From: Bacillus sp. F19
GTDB taxonomy: Bacteria; Bacillota; Bacilli; Bacillales; Bacillaceae
DNA: 64,000 nt
NCBI GenBank assembly: GCA_023823795.1
Contig: CP085710.1
Location: forward strand, 2,134,001-2,198,000
Direction: 5' to 3'
The translations under genes and the position numbers were made by a program. Positions within the stretch are counted from its first letter, which is position 1; every line of letters begins with the position of its first letter. Of the stretch, positions 19,995 through 29,622 are shown piece by piece. The notes under the pieces were generated by a model. That model was not told where the DNA came from, searched no databases, and worked only from the letters and a program-made list of their open reading frames with translations.

Positions 19995-20020
19995 AGTCAT
20001 CTTCAAGATGGCTTTTCTTT
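19994..20020 (+). terminator. intrinsic terminator after ymfM
   Basis: AGTCATCTT (19995-20003) pairs with AAGATGGCT (20005-20013, one wobble) and is followed by TTTCTTTCTTTT. It has a very small loop, so it may be partial. Confidence 0.65.
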
Positions 20021-20067
20021 CTTTTATATTTTCTGATACATACTTTTTACACTCTGGAGGAAAAAAC

Positions 20068-20646
20068 ATGAATTTACCGAATCGCATTACCATCTCAAGA
20101 ATTCTATTAATCCCAGTATTTATGGTGATTATGCTTGCTCCCTTTGACTGGGGCAACCTGTATATAGGGGACGCTCCCATTCCCGTCACGCATCTCGCCG
20201 GGGCAATATTATTCATTATAGCGTCTACTACTGACTGGATTGACGGCTATTATGCGCGAAAGCTGAATATGGTTACGAATTTAGGGAAATTTTTAGATCC
20301 GCTTGCAGATAAATTGCTTGTTTCTGCAGCCTTAATTATTTTAGTTGAGCTTGGACTTGCCCCATCTTGGATCGTGATTATCATTATCAGCCGTGAATTC
20401 GCTGTAACAGGTTTGCGTCTTGTGCTTGCCGGCGAAGGGGAAGTGGTTGCAGCAAACATGCTTGGAAAAATTAAAACATGGGCACAAATTATCGCCATTT
20501 CAGCCTTGCTTTTACATAACATTCCATTTGTTTTCATTTCATTCCCGTTTGCTGATATCGCATTATGGGTAGCATTATTCTTTACGGTTTATTCAGGATG
20601 GGACTATTTTGCGAAAAATAAAGCCGCATTACTGAATTCCAAGTAA
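20068..20646 (+). CDS. pgsA: CDP-diacylglycerol-glycerol-3-phosphate 3-phosphatidyltransferase
   Basis: Makes phosphatidylglycerol phosphate from CDP-diacylglycerol and glycerol-3-phosphate in the membrane. The full CDP-alcohol phosphotransferase motif is present: D56, D59-G60, A63-R64, G73, D77 and D81 with the exact family spacing. It has 192 residues with about five membrane segments. ATG 20068 follows CTGGAGG; the longer in-frame extension would cross the upstream terminator and is rejected. Confidence 0.94.
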   Translation: MNLPNRITISRILLIPVFMVIMLAPFDWGNLYIGDAPIPVTHLAGAILFIIASTTDWIDGYYARKLNMVTNLGKFLDPLADKLLVSAALIILVELGLAPSWIVIIIISREFAVTGLRLVLAGEGEVVAANMLGKIKTWAQIIAISALLLHNIPFVFISFPFADIALWVALFFTVYSGWDYFAKNKAALLNSK

Positions 20647-20671
20647 TTCTTTATTCAGAGGGGGAGTTCAT

Positions 20672-21928
20672 ATGACGTCAAAAACAGAAATTATTGCAGT
20701 AGGTTCCGAATTGCTACTTGGGCAAATAGTTAACTCTAATGCCCAGTTTTTATCTCAGCAGCTGGCTGAAAATGGTCTTAATGTCTATTATCACACGGTT
20801 GTAGGTGATAATCCTGCAAGACTTGAGCAGGCAGTAAAGATTGCCAAAGAGCGTTCGAACATTATCATTTTCACAGGCGGCCTTGGACCTACTAAAGATG
20901 ATTTAACTAAAGAAACAATCGCAAATATTCTGGGCAAGAAGCTTGTGACTGATGAAGAAGCCCTTCGCAGCATTGAAGAATATTTTGTCAAAGTTAAAAG
21001 AAGCATGTCTGAAAACAATAAAAAACAAGCTCTTGTCATTGAGGATTCTCACGTCTTAAAAAATGAGCACGGAATGGCGCCTGGAATGGCAATAGATGCG
21101 GATGAGCGGATTTATATGCTGCTGCCCGGCCCTCCCAGCGAAATGAAACCGATGTTTTTGAAGTTCGGACTCCCATACTTTAGAGAGAAGCTTGGCCAGA
21201 ATGACAAAATTATTTCGAGGGTTCTTCGATACTTTGGCATAGGCGAATCGCAGCTTGAGACGGATATTCAGGATTTGATTGATGCCCAAACCAATCCTAC
21301 GATTGCACCGCTTGCGGGTGACGGGGAAGTTACGCTCAGATTGACGGCGCGCCATCAAAATGAATCTGAAGCTGTCCGCCTGATTAATGAAATGGAGAAA
21401 ACAATAAACAGCAGAGTTGGAGCTTTTTTCTACGGTTACGACCAGACAACCCTCGCTGATGAATTGCTCAGACATCTCAGACAAAGAGACATGACGATTT
21501 CAGCTGCAGAGAGTTTAACCGGTGGCCTTTTTTCAGATCAGCTGACAGCAGTTAAAGGAACTTCTGATGTCTTTAAAGGTACAATTGTCTGCTACACAAA
21601 TGAAGTAAAGCAATCCATCTTAAACGTATCTGAAGAAACACTTGATCAGCATGGGGCTGTCAGTGAACAATGTGCTAAAGAAATGGCTGAACAAATCAGA
21701 AAGCTTGCAAATAGTGATATCGGAATCAGCTTTACCGGCATCGCAGGGGAAGATCCTGTTGAAGGGAAAAAACCTGGAACCGTCTATATCGGGCTGGCAT
21801 TTAAAGATCAGCCGGTAAGAACCGTTCTCCTTCATCTTGCAGGCAGCCGCAACAGTATTCGCAGGCGTACAGTGAAATACGGCTGTTACTTGATTATTAA
21901 AGCATTGATGGAAAATACAGCAGAATAA
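20672..21928 (+). CDS. cinA: competence/damage-inducible protein CinA
   Basis: 418 residues: N-terminal molybdopterin-binding (COG1058) domain with the [10 protein letters not shown] motif near residues 67-76, and a C-terminal NMN-amidase-type CinA domain (about 260-415) with SAAESLTGG and TGIAGEDP. Start after GAGGGGG. Located before recA as in most Firmicutes; in competent species the two are co-transcribed, but here a terminator separates them. Confidence 0.93.
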   Translation: MTSKTEIIAVGSELLLGQIVNSNAQFLSQQLAENGLNVYYHTVVGDNPARLEQAVKIAKERSNIIIFTGGLGPTKDDLTKETIANILGKKLVTDEEALRSIEEYFVKVKRSMSENNKKQALVIEDSHVLKNEHGMAPGMAIDADERIYMLLPGPPSEMKPMFLKFGLPYFREKLGQNDKIISRVLRYFGIGESQLETDIQDLIDAQTNPTIAPLAGDGEVTLRLTARHQNESEAVRLINEMEKTINSRVGAFFYGYDQTTLADELLRHLRQRDMTISAAESLTGGLFSDQLTAVKGTSDVFKGTIVCYTNEVKQSILNVSEETLDQHGAVSEQCAKEMAEQIRKLANSDIGISFTGIAGEDPVEGKKPGTVYIGLAFKDQPVRTVLLHLAGSRNSIRRRTVKYGCYLIIKALMENTAE

Positions 21929-21947
21929 GCTGTATTTTTCTTTTTTA
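21912..21947 (+). terminator. intrinsic terminator overlapping cinA stop
   Basis: AAAATACAGC (21912-21921) pairs with GCTGTATTTT (21929-21938), with a T-rich tail; the cinA TAA lies in the loop. Confidence 0.82.
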
Positions 21948-22076
21948 ATAGATAATCCGCGTTTGAAACTCAGGCAAAAAATGCAATTTAGTATTTTAGC
22001 TGATTAAGAGGCATAAATTTCTTATTTTCATAAAGAGAAAAGAGAATTTTCAGTCTGTTATCACACTTAAAAAAAC

Positions 22077-22090
22077 CGAATAAATGTTCG
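22077..22090 (+). promoter_or_regulatory. LexA (SOS) box upstream of recA
   Basis: CGAATAAATGTTCG matches the Gram-positive LexA consensus CGAAC-N4-GTTCG except for T instead of C at position 5. It ends 8 bp before the -35 of the recA promoter, the position of the SOS box in Bacillus recA. Confidence 0.85.
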
Positions 22091-22098
22091 TTTTTTGC

Positions 22099-22127
22099 TT
22101 GTCAAACGTTCGAATAAAAGGTATATT
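22099..22127 (+). promoter_or_regulatory. sigma-A promoter of recA
   Basis: TTGTCA (22099-22104), 17-bp spacer, TATATT (22122-22127). It starts 9 bp downstream of the LexA box. Confidence 0.85.
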
Positions 22128-22160
22128 ATTAATAGGTTGATAACTAAAGGAGGAAACTCA

Positions 22161-23198
22161 GTGAGCGATCGTCAAGCTGCCTTAGATATGGCACTGAAAC
22201 AAATAGAAAAGCAATTTGGTAAAGGTTCAATTATGAAACTCGGTGAACAGACTGACCGGAAGATCTCTACATCTCCAAGCGGTTCACTTGCACTTGATAC
22301 AGCACTTGGGGTTGGCGGATATCCGCGTGGAAGAATTATAGAAATATATGGACCTGAGAGCTCAGGTAAAACGACAGTTGCCCTTCATGCGATAGCAGAA
22401 GTACAGCAAAAGGGAGGACAGGCTGCATTTATAGATGCAGAACATGCCCTTGACCCTGTATATGCTCAAAAGCTTGGTGTAAATATAGATGAACTTCTTC
22501 TCTCACAGCCGGATACAGGAGAGCAGGCGCTTGAAATTGCTGAAGCGCTGGTTCGAAGCGGAGCAGTGGATATTCTAGTCATTGACTCTGTAGCAGCTTT
22601 AGTTCCAAAAGCTGAAATCGAAGGGGAAATGGGAGATGCTCACGTAGGCTTGCAGGCTCGTCTTATGTCTCAGGCATTGCGTAAATTATCCGGAGCAATC
22701 AGCAAATCAAAAACAATTGCAATTTTCATTAACCAGATCCGTGAAAAAGTAGGAGTTATGTTCGGTAATCCTGAAACAACTCCAGGCGGACGCGCACTGA
22801 AGTTTTATTCTTCGGTACGTTTAGAGGTTCGCCGTGCTGAAACGCTGAAACAGGGCAATGAGATGGTCGGCAATAAAACCAAAATCAAAGTTGTCAAAAA
22901 CAAAGTTGCACCTCCTTTCCGCGTTGCAGAGGTTGACATTATGTACGGGGAAGGCATCTCTAAAGAAGGCGAAATCATTGATCTTGGAACAGAAATTGAT
23001 ATTGTTCAAAAGAGCGGTTCATGGTATTCGTACAATGAGGAGCGTTTAGGACAGGGAAGAGAAAACGCAAAAATCTTCCTGAAGGAGAATCCTAGCATCC
23101 GCTTAGAGATTCAGGAAAAAATCCGCAGCCACTACGGCTTGGATGAAGCGGCGGTTGCTCCAGATGGACAAGAAGAATTAGATTTACTGGAAGATTAA
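22161..23198 (+). CDS. recA: recombinase RecA
   Basis: Strand-exchange ATPase of homologous recombination and co-protease of the SOS response. Walker A GPESSGKT at residues 64-71, Walker B-type ILVIDSV, and the L2 region with [12 protein letters not shown] and [13 protein letters not shown] 22161 follows AAAGGAGG and gives 345 residues; an upstream in-frame extension would begin within the LexA/promoter region. The usual B. subtilis neighbour pbpX is missing and rny follows. Confidence 0.97.
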   Translation: MSDRQAALDMALKQIEKQFGKGSIMKLGEQTDRKISTSPSGSLALDTALGVGGYPRGRIIEIYGPESSGKTTVALHAIAEVQQKGGQAAFIDAEHALDPVYAQKLGVNIDELLLSQPDTGEQALEIAEALVRSGAVDILVIDSVAALVPKAEIEGEMGDAHVGLQARLMSQALRKLSGAISKSKTIAIFINQIREKVGVMFGNPETTPGGRALKFYSSVRLEVRRAETLKQGNEMVGNKTKIKVVKNKVAPPFRVAEVDIMYGEGISKEGEIIDLGTEIDIVQKSGSWYSYNEERLGQGRENAKIFLKENPSIRLEIQEKIRSHYGLDEAAVAPDGQEELDLLED

Positions 23199-23223
23199 AG
23201 AGGCGATTATCGCCTCTTTTTTG
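23198..23223 (+). terminator. intrinsic terminator after recA
   Basis: AAGAGGCGA pairs with TCGCCTCTT across a very short loop, followed by T residues to 23222. Confidence 0.85.
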
Positions 23224-23342
23224 TATGTGAAAAGTGAAAATATACCAAATAAAGAAGAGACAACCCTGACTTTTCCTGTTCAAGAAATGAAAGGCAATGC
23301 CTGAAAATTCTTAATTGCTTTAGAAACGCCAGAATGACAGGC

Positions 23343-23371
23343 TTGACAAGAAAATTTCACACATTTACAAT
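23343..23371 (+). promoter_or_regulatory. sigma-A promoter of rny
   Basis: TTGACA (23343-23348), 17-bp spacer, TACAAT (23366-23371). It implies a 5' leader of roughly 190 nt before rny. The stretch 23224-23342 before it shows nothing recognisable. Confidence 0.8.
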
Positions 23372-23413
23372 TAGGGTGTATTATTATTTTGTTAGAACTT
23401 TTAGCGAGGCACT

Positions 23414-23464
23414 ATGAAAGCAAATGTTGATCTGTGCAGCAGGATTGCTGCAAGGTCTCCATGA
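23414..23464 (+). CDS. possible upstream ORF 1 in rny leader (16 aa)
   Basis: ATG 23414, 5 nt after AGCGAGG, reads 16 codons to TGA 23462-23464. Its stop overlaps the start of the second short frame by 4 nt (ATGA at 23461). There is no similarity I recognise; support is only geometry and position in a transcribed leader. Confidence 0.25.
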   Translation: MKANVDLCSRIAARSP

Positions 23465-23562
23465 AACCCTTAAGCTTTGTGCTGTATGTTGAAGAACGTT
23501 ATGCAATATACATGCCGACACTTAAATCTAGCAAGAAACAAGTTCATAGCAAGAGGAGGTGA
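23461..23562 (+). CDS. possible upstream ORF 2 in rny leader (33 aa)
   Basis: ATG 23461 opens 33 codons of a basic peptide ending at TGA 23560-23562, inside and just after the AGGAGG ribosome site of rny, so ribosomes finishing it would be placed on the rny start. A weak AAGG lies 5 nt before its ATG. It could equally be chance. Confidence 0.3.
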   Translation: MKPLSFVLYVEERYAIYMPTLKSSKKQVHSKRR

Positions 23563-23566
23563 AATG

Positions 23567-25129
23567 ATGGATCCCATTACAATGATCATCTCCATTTTGC
23601 TTGGCCTAATCGTCGGTGCAGTTGTTGGCTATTTTGTTCGTAAATCCATTGCAGAAGCGAAAATTGCCGGTGCGAAAGGAACTGCTGAGCAAATTCTTGA
23701 AGATGCGAAGCGTGATGCTGAAGCGACGAAGAAAGAAGCGTTGCTTGAGGCAAAGGATGACATTCACAAGCTTCGGACAGAAGCAGAGCAAGAAATTCGT
23801 GAACGACGAAATGAGCTGCAAAAACAAGAAAATCGCTTATTACAAAAAGAAGAGAATCTTGATCGTAAGGATGAATCTTTAGACAAGCGCGAGAACATGC
23901 TTGAGAAAAAAGAAGATTCTCTAAATGAGAGACAACAGCATATTGAAGAGATGGAAAGCAAAGTGGACGAGATGGTGCGTAAACAGCAATCAGAGCTTGA
24001 GCGTATTTCTAGCTTGACTCGTGAAGAGGCAAAGCAGATCATTCTCGAAAAGGTTGAAAATGAGCTTTCGCATGATATCGCTGTAACTGTTAAAGAAAGC
24101 GAAAACCGTGCGAAAGAAGAAGCGGATAAACGAGCGAAAGAAATACTTTCCCTTGCAATCCAGCGTTGTGCAGCAGATCATGTAGCTGAAACAACGGTAT
24201 CTGTCGTTAACCTTCCAAATGATGAAATGAAAGGCCGCATCATTGGACGTGAAGGGCGCAACATTAGAACGCTTGAAACATTAACTGGTATTGACCTCAT
24301 TATTGATGATACTCCAGAAGCAGTTATTTTATCTGGATTTGACCCAATTCGCAGGGAAACAGCCAGAATTGCCCTAGACAAGCTTGTTCAAGATGGACGC
24401 ATCCATCCAGCACGTATTGAAGAAATGGTTGAAAAATCACGCCGTGAAGTTGATGAGTACATCCGCGAGGTTGGTGAGCAAACAACATTTGAAGTTGGTG
24501 TTCACGGACTGCATCCAGATTTAATCAAGATTATGGGCCGTTTAAAGTTCAGAACGAGCTATGGTCAAAATGTATTAAAGCATTCCATGGAGGTCGCTTA
24601 TTTATCAGGACTCATGGCTGCAGAACTGGGTGAAGATGTTACTCTTGCCAAACGCGCAGGATTACTGCACGATATCGGTAAGGCGATTGATCATGAAGTA
24701 GAAGGAAGCCATGTTGAAATTGGAGTCGAACTTGCTACGAAGTACAAGGAACACCCGGTTGTTATCAACAGTATTGCTTCCCATCATGGCGATCAGGAGC
24801 CAACTTCGGTTATTGCCGTTCTGGTCGCGGCAGCAGATGCTTTATCTGCAGCACGTCCCGGCGCAAGAAGCGAAACACTCGAAAACTATATTCGCCGCTT
24901 AGAAAAGCTTGAAGAGATTTCCGAATCTTATGAAGGAGTTGAAAAATCCTTCGCTATTCAGGCAGGCCGTGAAGTGCGCATCATGGTAAAACCGGATACG
25001 ATCGACGATCTTCAGGCACACCGTTTAGCACGGGATATCCGCAAGCGGATTGAAGAAGAATTAGACTACCCAGGTCATATTAAAGTAACAGTTATCCGTG
25101 AAACGAGAGCTGTGGAATATGCGAAATAA
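23567..25129 (+). CDS. rny: ribonuclease Y
   Basis: Membrane-anchored endoribonuclease that starts bulk mRNA turnover. N-terminal membrane segment (about residues 4-25), long charged coiled coil (about 30-200), KH domain (about 210-275), HD domain with His368-Asp369 as the metal pair. ATG 23567 lies 6 nt after AGGAGGT and gives 520 residues, the B. subtilis length; ATG 23564 is too close to the ribosome site. ricA, whose product modulates RNase Y, lies 10 kb downstream. Confidence 0.95.
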   Translation: MDPITMIISILLGLIVGAVVGYFVRKSIAEAKIAGAKGTAEQILEDAKRDAEATKKEALLEAKDDIHKLRTEAEQEIRERRNELQKQENRLLQKEENLDRKDESLDKRENMLEKKEDSLNERQQHIEEMESKVDEMVRKQQSELERISSLTREEAKQIILEKVENELSHDIAVTVKESENRAKEEADKRAKEILSLAIQRCAADHVAETTVSVVNLPNDEMKGRIIGREGRNIRTLETLTGIDLIIDDTPEAVILSGFDPIRRETARIALDKLVQDGRIHPARIEEMVEKSRREVDEYIREVGEQTTFEVGVHGLHPDLIKIMGRLKFRTSYGQNVLKHSMEVAYLSGLMAAELGEDVTLAKRAGLLHDIGKAIDHEVEGSHVEIGVELATKYKEHPVVINSIASHHGDQEPTSVIAVLVAAADALSAARPGARSETLENYIRRLEKLEEISESYEGVEKSFAIQAGREVRIMVKPDTIDDLQAHRLARDIRKRIEEELDYPGHIKVTVIRETRAVEYAK

Positions 25130-25160
25130 AGCGATGCCTTTTGCATCGCTTTATTTTTTT
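25125..25160 (+). terminator. intrinsic terminator after rny
   Basis: AAATAAAGCGATGC (25125-25138) pairs with GCATCGCTTTATTT (25143-25156), followed by more T residues; it overlaps the rny stop. Confidence 0.88.
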
Positions 25161-25221
25161 TGCAATCTGTGCAAAACTTAAGGGTAAACATACACCATTT
25201 GAGAGAAGGTATAAGCGAAGC

Positions 25222-26016
25222 ATGAAACTATTATTTGTAGGAGATGTAGTCGGATCTCCAGGTAGAGATATGATAAAAGAATATTTGCCAAAGCTAAAAC
25301 GTAAATACAGACCGTCCCTGACGATTGTAAACGGAGAGAATGCAGCACACGGAAAAGGGATTACTGAAAAGATTTATCATGAGCTGAATCAGGCTGGCGC
25401 ACAGGTGGTGACGATGGGAAACCATACATGGGATAAGCGGGAAATCTTTGAATTCATTGATAATTATCCAAATCTAATCCGTCCTGCGAATTTTCCTGAA
25501 GGCACTCCGGGTAATGGCATTACATATATAACTTGCGACGGCAAAGAAATTGCTGTGATTAACTTACAGGGACGCACGTTCTTGGCGCCAATCGATTGTC
25601 CATTTAAAAAAGCGGATGAGCTGATTGAAGAAGCTAAAAAAAGAACGTCCATTATTTTTGTGGATTTTCATGCTGAAGCAACGAGTGAGAAGCAGGCAAT
25701 GGGCTGGTATTTGGATGGAAAAGTGACGGCCGTTGTCGGAACACATACTCACGTTCAAACGGCAGATGAGAGGATTCTTGATCAGGGGACTGCTTTCATC
25801 ACAGATGTGGGCATGACAGGTCCTTATGATGGCATCCTGGGAGTCGAGAGAGAGGCGGTCATAAAACGCTTCCTGACTAGCCTCCCTGTACGATTTGAGG
25901 TAACTGAAGGCAAGGCGCAGCTGAGCGCGGTGGTAATCGATGTTCAAGAAAAAACAGGAAAAGCCTTGAAAATTGACCGCATTTTAATTAATGACGATCA
26001 TATGTTTTTTGAATAG
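25222..26016 (+). CDS. ymdB: YmdB metallophosphodiesterase
   Basis: Calcineurin-like phosphodiesterase of the YmdB family, shown in B. subtilis to hydrolyse 2',3'-cyclic nucleotides and to influence biofilm and motility choices. Metal-site motifs are all present: GDVVGSPGR, NGENAAHGKGI, GNHTWD, DFHAEATSEK and GTHTHVQTAD. ATG 25222 gives 264 residues, the B. subtilis length. Lies between rny and spoVS as in B. subtilis. Confidence 0.93.
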   Translation: MKLLFVGDVVGSPGRDMIKEYLPKLKRKYRPSLTIVNGENAAHGKGITEKIYHELNQAGAQVVTMGNHTWDKREIFEFIDNYPNLIRPANFPEGTPGNGITYITCDGKEIAVINLQGRTFLAPIDCPFKKADELIEEAKKRTSIIFVDFHAEATSEKQAMGWYLDGKVTAVVGTHTHVQTADERILDQGTAFITDVGMTGPYDGILGVEREAVIKRFLTSLPVRFEVTEGKAQLSAVVIDVQEKTGKALKIDRILINDDHMFFE

Positions 26017-26055
26017 AATATATATTTAGAAATTTTAGAAAAAATAGTAAAACAA

Positions 26056-26083
26056 GCAGGAATACTAGTTCTCTCTAGTGAAT
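26056..26083 (+). promoter_or_regulatory. sigma-H promoter of spoVS
   Basis: GCAGGAATA (26056-26064) matches RnAGGAWWW in full and, after a 12-bp spacer, AGTGAAT (26077-26083) matches RnnGAAT in full. spoVS is a known sigma-H gene in B. subtilis. It lies 133 bp before the start codon, so the leader is fairly long. Confidence 0.82.
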
Positions 26084-26215
26084 ATAGTAACAATGGAATG
26101 GCTGTGAAAGAGGTTCAGAAGGCTTCATAAAGGGGATGGGCCCTCCGAACAGATCTAATAAGGCATGATCCAATGTACATTCACGATCTTTTGAAAAATA
26201 AGGGGGATACTAGAA

Positions 26216-26476
26216 ATGGAAATATTAAAAGTTTCAGCAAAGTCCAATCCTAACTCTGTAGCGGGAGCACTAGCAGGTGTCCTGCGTGAAAGAGGCGCTG
26301 CCGAAATCCAGGCAATTGGAGCCGGAGCACTTAATCAGGCTGTAAAAGCAGTAGCTATTGCCAGAGGGTTTGTTGCCCCGAGCGGTGTTGATTTAATCTG
26401 TATTCCTGCCTTTACGGATATTCTCATTGATGGAGAAGAGCGTACGGCCATTAAATTAATTATTGAGCCTCGTTAA
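26216..26476 (+). CDS. spoVS: stage V sporulation protein S
   Basis: 86-residue Alba-like small protein, near-identical in pattern to SpoVS of bacilli (MEILKVSAKSNPNSVAGA). Needed for spore coat assembly and core dehydration in B. subtilis; exact molecular role unresolved. Start after AAGGGGG. Expressed from the sigma-H promoter at 26056. Confidence 0.95.
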   Translation: MEILKVSAKSNPNSVAGALAGVLRERGAAEIQAIGAGALNQAVKAVAIARGFVAPSGVDLICIPAFTDILIDGEERTAIKLIIEPR

Positions 26477-26489
26477 ATAGACAAAATGA

Positions 26490-26527
26490 TCAACCTGTTT
26501 GCGGGTCACGCAAACAGGTTTGTTTTT
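26490..26527 (+). terminator. intrinsic terminator after spoVS
   Basis: AACCTGTTTGCG (26492-26503) pairs perfectly with CGCAAACAGGTT (26509-26520), followed by TGTTTTT. Confidence 0.9.
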
Positions 26528-26725
26528 ATTTCACTCTTTTCATATCCTTTTTTTCCATCATAGATCGCTAAAAAATTGGCTTTTGGATTTTTTTTAGCAT
26601 AAAAGGGGATATTCCGTATCAGTTTTTCCGGGAAAGAGCACCATATAAAGATTAATACGTGAACGAATTTCATACAGAAAACATTCCTTTTTACGAACTT
26701 ATTTATCTTTAGGAGAGATGATGAC

Positions 26726-27643
26726 GTGCGTATTTTTGATGCTCATTGTGATTTGCTCTATCAATTATGGCGCAGGCCTGAAATTAGTGAATGGAATGAC
26801 CTGAATCTGCATGTCACCATTGAAAAGCTATTTCAGTTTGGAGCAAAAGTCCAGTGCTTTGCCATCTTTATACCAGTGGATGCCACGAATAAATTAGAAG
26901 CCGCCTTTGCACAGGCTTCCATCTTTTATGATCGGATTATTAATGGATTTGAAAAGATCATACATATAAGGACAAAACAGGATCTTCTTGCGTTAAAGGA
27001 TGATGAAATTGGAGCCATCTTGACACTGGAAGGCTGTGACCCGATTGGCCATGATTTAAGCCTTCTTTCCATTTTTCAGCAGCTTGGAGTTAGATCCGCG
27101 GGACTGACCTGGAACTTTGCTAATTTACTTGCTGATGGGGCGCTCGAAACAAGAAATGCAGGTCTATCTTTTTATGGTAGACATGTAGTCGGGAAATTAA
27201 ATCATTATCACATGTGGACAGACGTATCTCACCTTTCCGAACGAAGCTTTTGGGATGTCATTCAGCTTGCAGACCATCCGATTGCCAGTCATTCAAATTC
27301 GTATGCACTGTGTCCACATCCAAGAAATTTAAAAGACGATCAAATTAAAGCCATCGTTGCAAAAAATGGTTTGATTGGCATAACGTTCGTGCCTCAATTT
27401 ACTTCATCCCGCTCGAGGGCTTCAATGAAGCATCTTCTTAATCACTTAGATTACGTATGTGGTCTTGCAGGAGAAAATGCTGTAGGATTTGGATCTGATT
27501 TTGACGGGATAGATGAAACAATTGAAGGGCTTGAAGGCTATGAACAGTACCCTTACTTACTGAATACACTCTCGAAGCATTATTCAGAAAGCCAGGTTGA
27601 AAAATTTATGTATAATAATTTTGCTGATTCCATTCCTTTTTAG
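26726..27643 (+). CDS. membrane dipeptidase (peptidase family M19)
   Basis: 305-residue zinc dipeptidase of the renal-dipeptidase family. Expected metal ligands are visible: HCD at the N-terminus (His8, Asp10), Glu in LTLEGCD, His in the TDVSHLS and SHSN segments, Asp in GFGSDFDG. No signal peptide, so cytoplasmic. GTG 26726 lies 8 nt after AGGAGAG; the two ATGs just upstream are out of frame. B. subtilis lacks the gene at this site. The substrate is unknown. Confidence 0.85.
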   Translation: MRIFDAHCDLLYQLWRRPEISEWNDLNLHVTIEKLFQFGAKVQCFAIFIPVDATNKLEAAFAQASIFYDRIINGFEKIIHIRTKQDLLALKDDEIGAILTLEGCDPIGHDLSLLSIFQQLGVRSAGLTWNFANLLADGALETRNAGLSFYGRHVVGKLNHYHMWTDVSHLSERSFWDVIQLADHPIASHSNSYALCPHPRNLKDDQIKAIVAKNGLIGITFVPQFTSSRSRASMKHLLNHLDYVCGLAGENAVGFGSDFDGIDETIEGLEGYEQYPYLLNTLSKHYSESQVEKFMYNNFADSIPF

Positions 27644-27777
27644 ACAAAGGTTTCGGGTTGCATAATAACGTAACCGGAATGAATGAATATAAGATTTGAA
27701 AAAATCAAAAAAATAAACAGTAAAAGCATGTTTATTTCCCTGAAACGCTTGTTTTTTTCTTATGTTCGTTCTACAAT

Positions 27778-27791
27778 TGTAAACGTTTAGT
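27778..27791 (+). promoter_or_regulatory. candidate CcpA cre site upstream of korA
   Basis: TGTAAACGTTTAGT fits the cre consensus TGWAANCGNTNWCA except at the last two positions. It lies 92 bp before korA in the 27644-27882 gap, which otherwise shows no gene. Confidence 0.35.
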
Positions 27792-27882
27792 ACATATTCT
27801 AACAATATTTAATTACGTGTGTAAGAGCTCTTAAATAGGGCGAAAAATATATGAGTGTTTCTTAAGAAGGGGTGTAGGGCAC

Positions 27883-29622
27883 ATGATCAGTCAACTTTCA
27901 TGGAAAGTTGGAGGACAGCAAGGTGAAGGTATCGAAAGTACCGGAGAAGTGTTTTCAATCGCATTAAACAGACTGGGCTATTATTTATATGGCTACCGTC
28001 ATTTCTCATCTCGAATTAAAGGCGGTCATACAAATAATAAAATCCGCGTCAGCACAACTCAAGTTCGTGCTATTTCGGATGATCTTGATATATTAGTAGC
28101 TTTTGATCAGGAAACAATCGATGTGAACGTATATGAGCTTCGCAAGGGCGGCCTTGTTCTTGCAGATTCAAAGTTTAATCCAGTGATTCCTGATGACTGC
28201 AACGCTGTTTTGTATTCTGTGCCATTTACAGAGATTGCCACAGAGTTAGGCACTTCATTAATGAAAAATATGGTTGCAATTGGTGCGACAAGTGCTGTGC
28301 TTGATCTTGGAACATCACAATTCCAAAATGTCGTGCAGGAAATTTACGGAAAAAAAGGGCAGCAGATTGTTGAAAAGAATCTTGAAGCCATTGAAAAAGG
28401 CTCAACTTATATGAAACAAGAACTGAACTTTGACCGTGTTGATATGTATCTTGAAAAAGCGGACGGGCAAAAACGCATGTTCATGATCGGCAACGATGCG
28501 ATAGCATTAGGCGCAGTTTCCGGCGGAGCACGTTTCATGGCTGCCTACCCAATTACACCAGCTTCTGAAATCATGGAATATCTCATTAAGAAGCTGCCTG
28601 ATTTCGGCGGAACAGTTATTCAAACAGAAGATGAAATTGCCGCTTGTACGATGGCCATCGGTGCAAACTATGCCGGAACCCGCACATTGACGGCTTCTGC
28701 AGGACCGGGATTGTCATTGATGATGGAAGCAATCGGGCTCTCAGGCATTACAGAGCAGCCGCTGGTGATCATTGATACTCAGCGCGGCGGACCAAGTACA
28801 GGACTTCCGACGAAACAGGAGCAATCCGATTTAATGGCGATGATTTACGGAACGCATGGAGAAATTCCGAAAATCGTCATGGCGCCAAGCACAGTACAAG
28901 AAGCATTTTATGATACAATTGAAGCTTTCAATTTAGCGGAGGAATATCAATGTCCTGTTATTTTGCTGACAGATCTTCAGCTGTCACTTGGTAAACAGTC
29001 TGTAGAACCGCTTCAATATGATAAAATCCAAATTCGAAGAGGCAAGCTAGTACAGGGCGAGGAGCTGCCTGAGATAGAAAATAAAGGATACTTTAAACGA
29101 TTTGAAGTAACAGAAGATGGCGTATCGCCGCGTGTAGTGCCAGGAATGAAGAATGGCATTCACCATGTTACAGGTGTTGAACATGATGAGACCGGCAAAC
29201 CTTCCGAGGTTGCAACAAACCGTAAAGCCCAAATGGACAAACGTATGCGTAAGCTGTCAGACATCAAGTTTGACACGCCTGTCCATCAAAATCTGACTCA
29301 TCCTGAGCCGGATGTATTATTCGTTGGATTTAACTCTACAAGAGGCACAATTGAAGAAGCGATGATCCGCCTTGAAAATGACGGTGTAAAAGTGAATCAT
29401 GCACACGTCCGTCTGCTTCATCCATTCCCGGCTGATGAGTTGCTTCCGCTTGTTAAAGCAGCTAAAAAGGTTGTAGTTGTAGAAAATAATGCAACTGGAC
29501 AGCTTGCTAGTCTTATAAAAATGAATGTTGGTCATGCAGAGAAAATTTCCAGTATTCTTAAATATGATGGAAATCCGTTCTTGCCGCATGAAGTTCATTC
29601 AAAATGCAAGGAGTTGTTCTAA
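27883..29622 (+). CDS. korA: 2-oxoacid:ferredoxin oxidoreductase, gamma/alpha subunit (KorA-type)
   Basis: 579 residues. The N-terminal ~190 residues are the gamma domain (GGQQGEGIESTGEVF), followed by the alpha pyrimidine-binding domain with AAYPITPASEIMEY and TEDEIA, and a C-terminal transketolase-like domain. With KorB it oxidatively decarboxylates a 2-oxoacid (2-oxoglutarate or pyruvate) to the acyl-CoA, reducing ferredoxin. ATG start after AAGGGGTG; korB starts the next base after the stop. Absent from this position in B. subtilis. Confidence 0.9.
   Translation: MISQLSWKVGGQQGEGIESTGEVFSIALNRLGYYLYGYRHFSSRIKGGHTNNKIRVSTTQVRAISDDLDILVAFDQETIDVNVYELRKGGLVLADSKFNPVIPDDCNAVLYSVPFTEIATELGTSLMKNMVAIGATSAVLDLGTSQFQNVVQEIYGKKGQQIVEKNLEAIEKGSTYMKQELNFDRVDMYLEKADGQKRMFMIGNDAIALGAVSGGARFMAAYPITPASEIMEYLIKKLPDFGGTVIQTEDEIAACTMAIGANYAGTRTLTASAGPGLSLMMEAIGLSGITEQPLVIIDTQRGGPSTGLPTKQEQSDLMAMIYGTHGEIPKIVMAPSTVQEAFYDTIEAFNLAEEYQCPVILLTDLQLSLGKQSVEPLQYDKIQIRRGKLVQGEELPEIENKGYFKRFEVTEDGVSPRVVPGMKNGIHHVTGVEHDETGKPSEVATNRKAQMDKRMRKLSDIKFDTPVHQNLTHPEPDVLFVGFNSTRGTIEEAMIRLENDGVKVNHAHVRLLHPFPADELLPLVKAAKKVVVVENNATGQLASLIKMNVGHAEKISSILKYDGNPFLPHEVHSKCKELF

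Noticed and set aside
26640-26690. Sigma-E/G-like CATACA element before the dipeptidase gene
   Set aside because: No acceptable -35 at the proper distance; AT-rich sequence gives such hexamers by chance.
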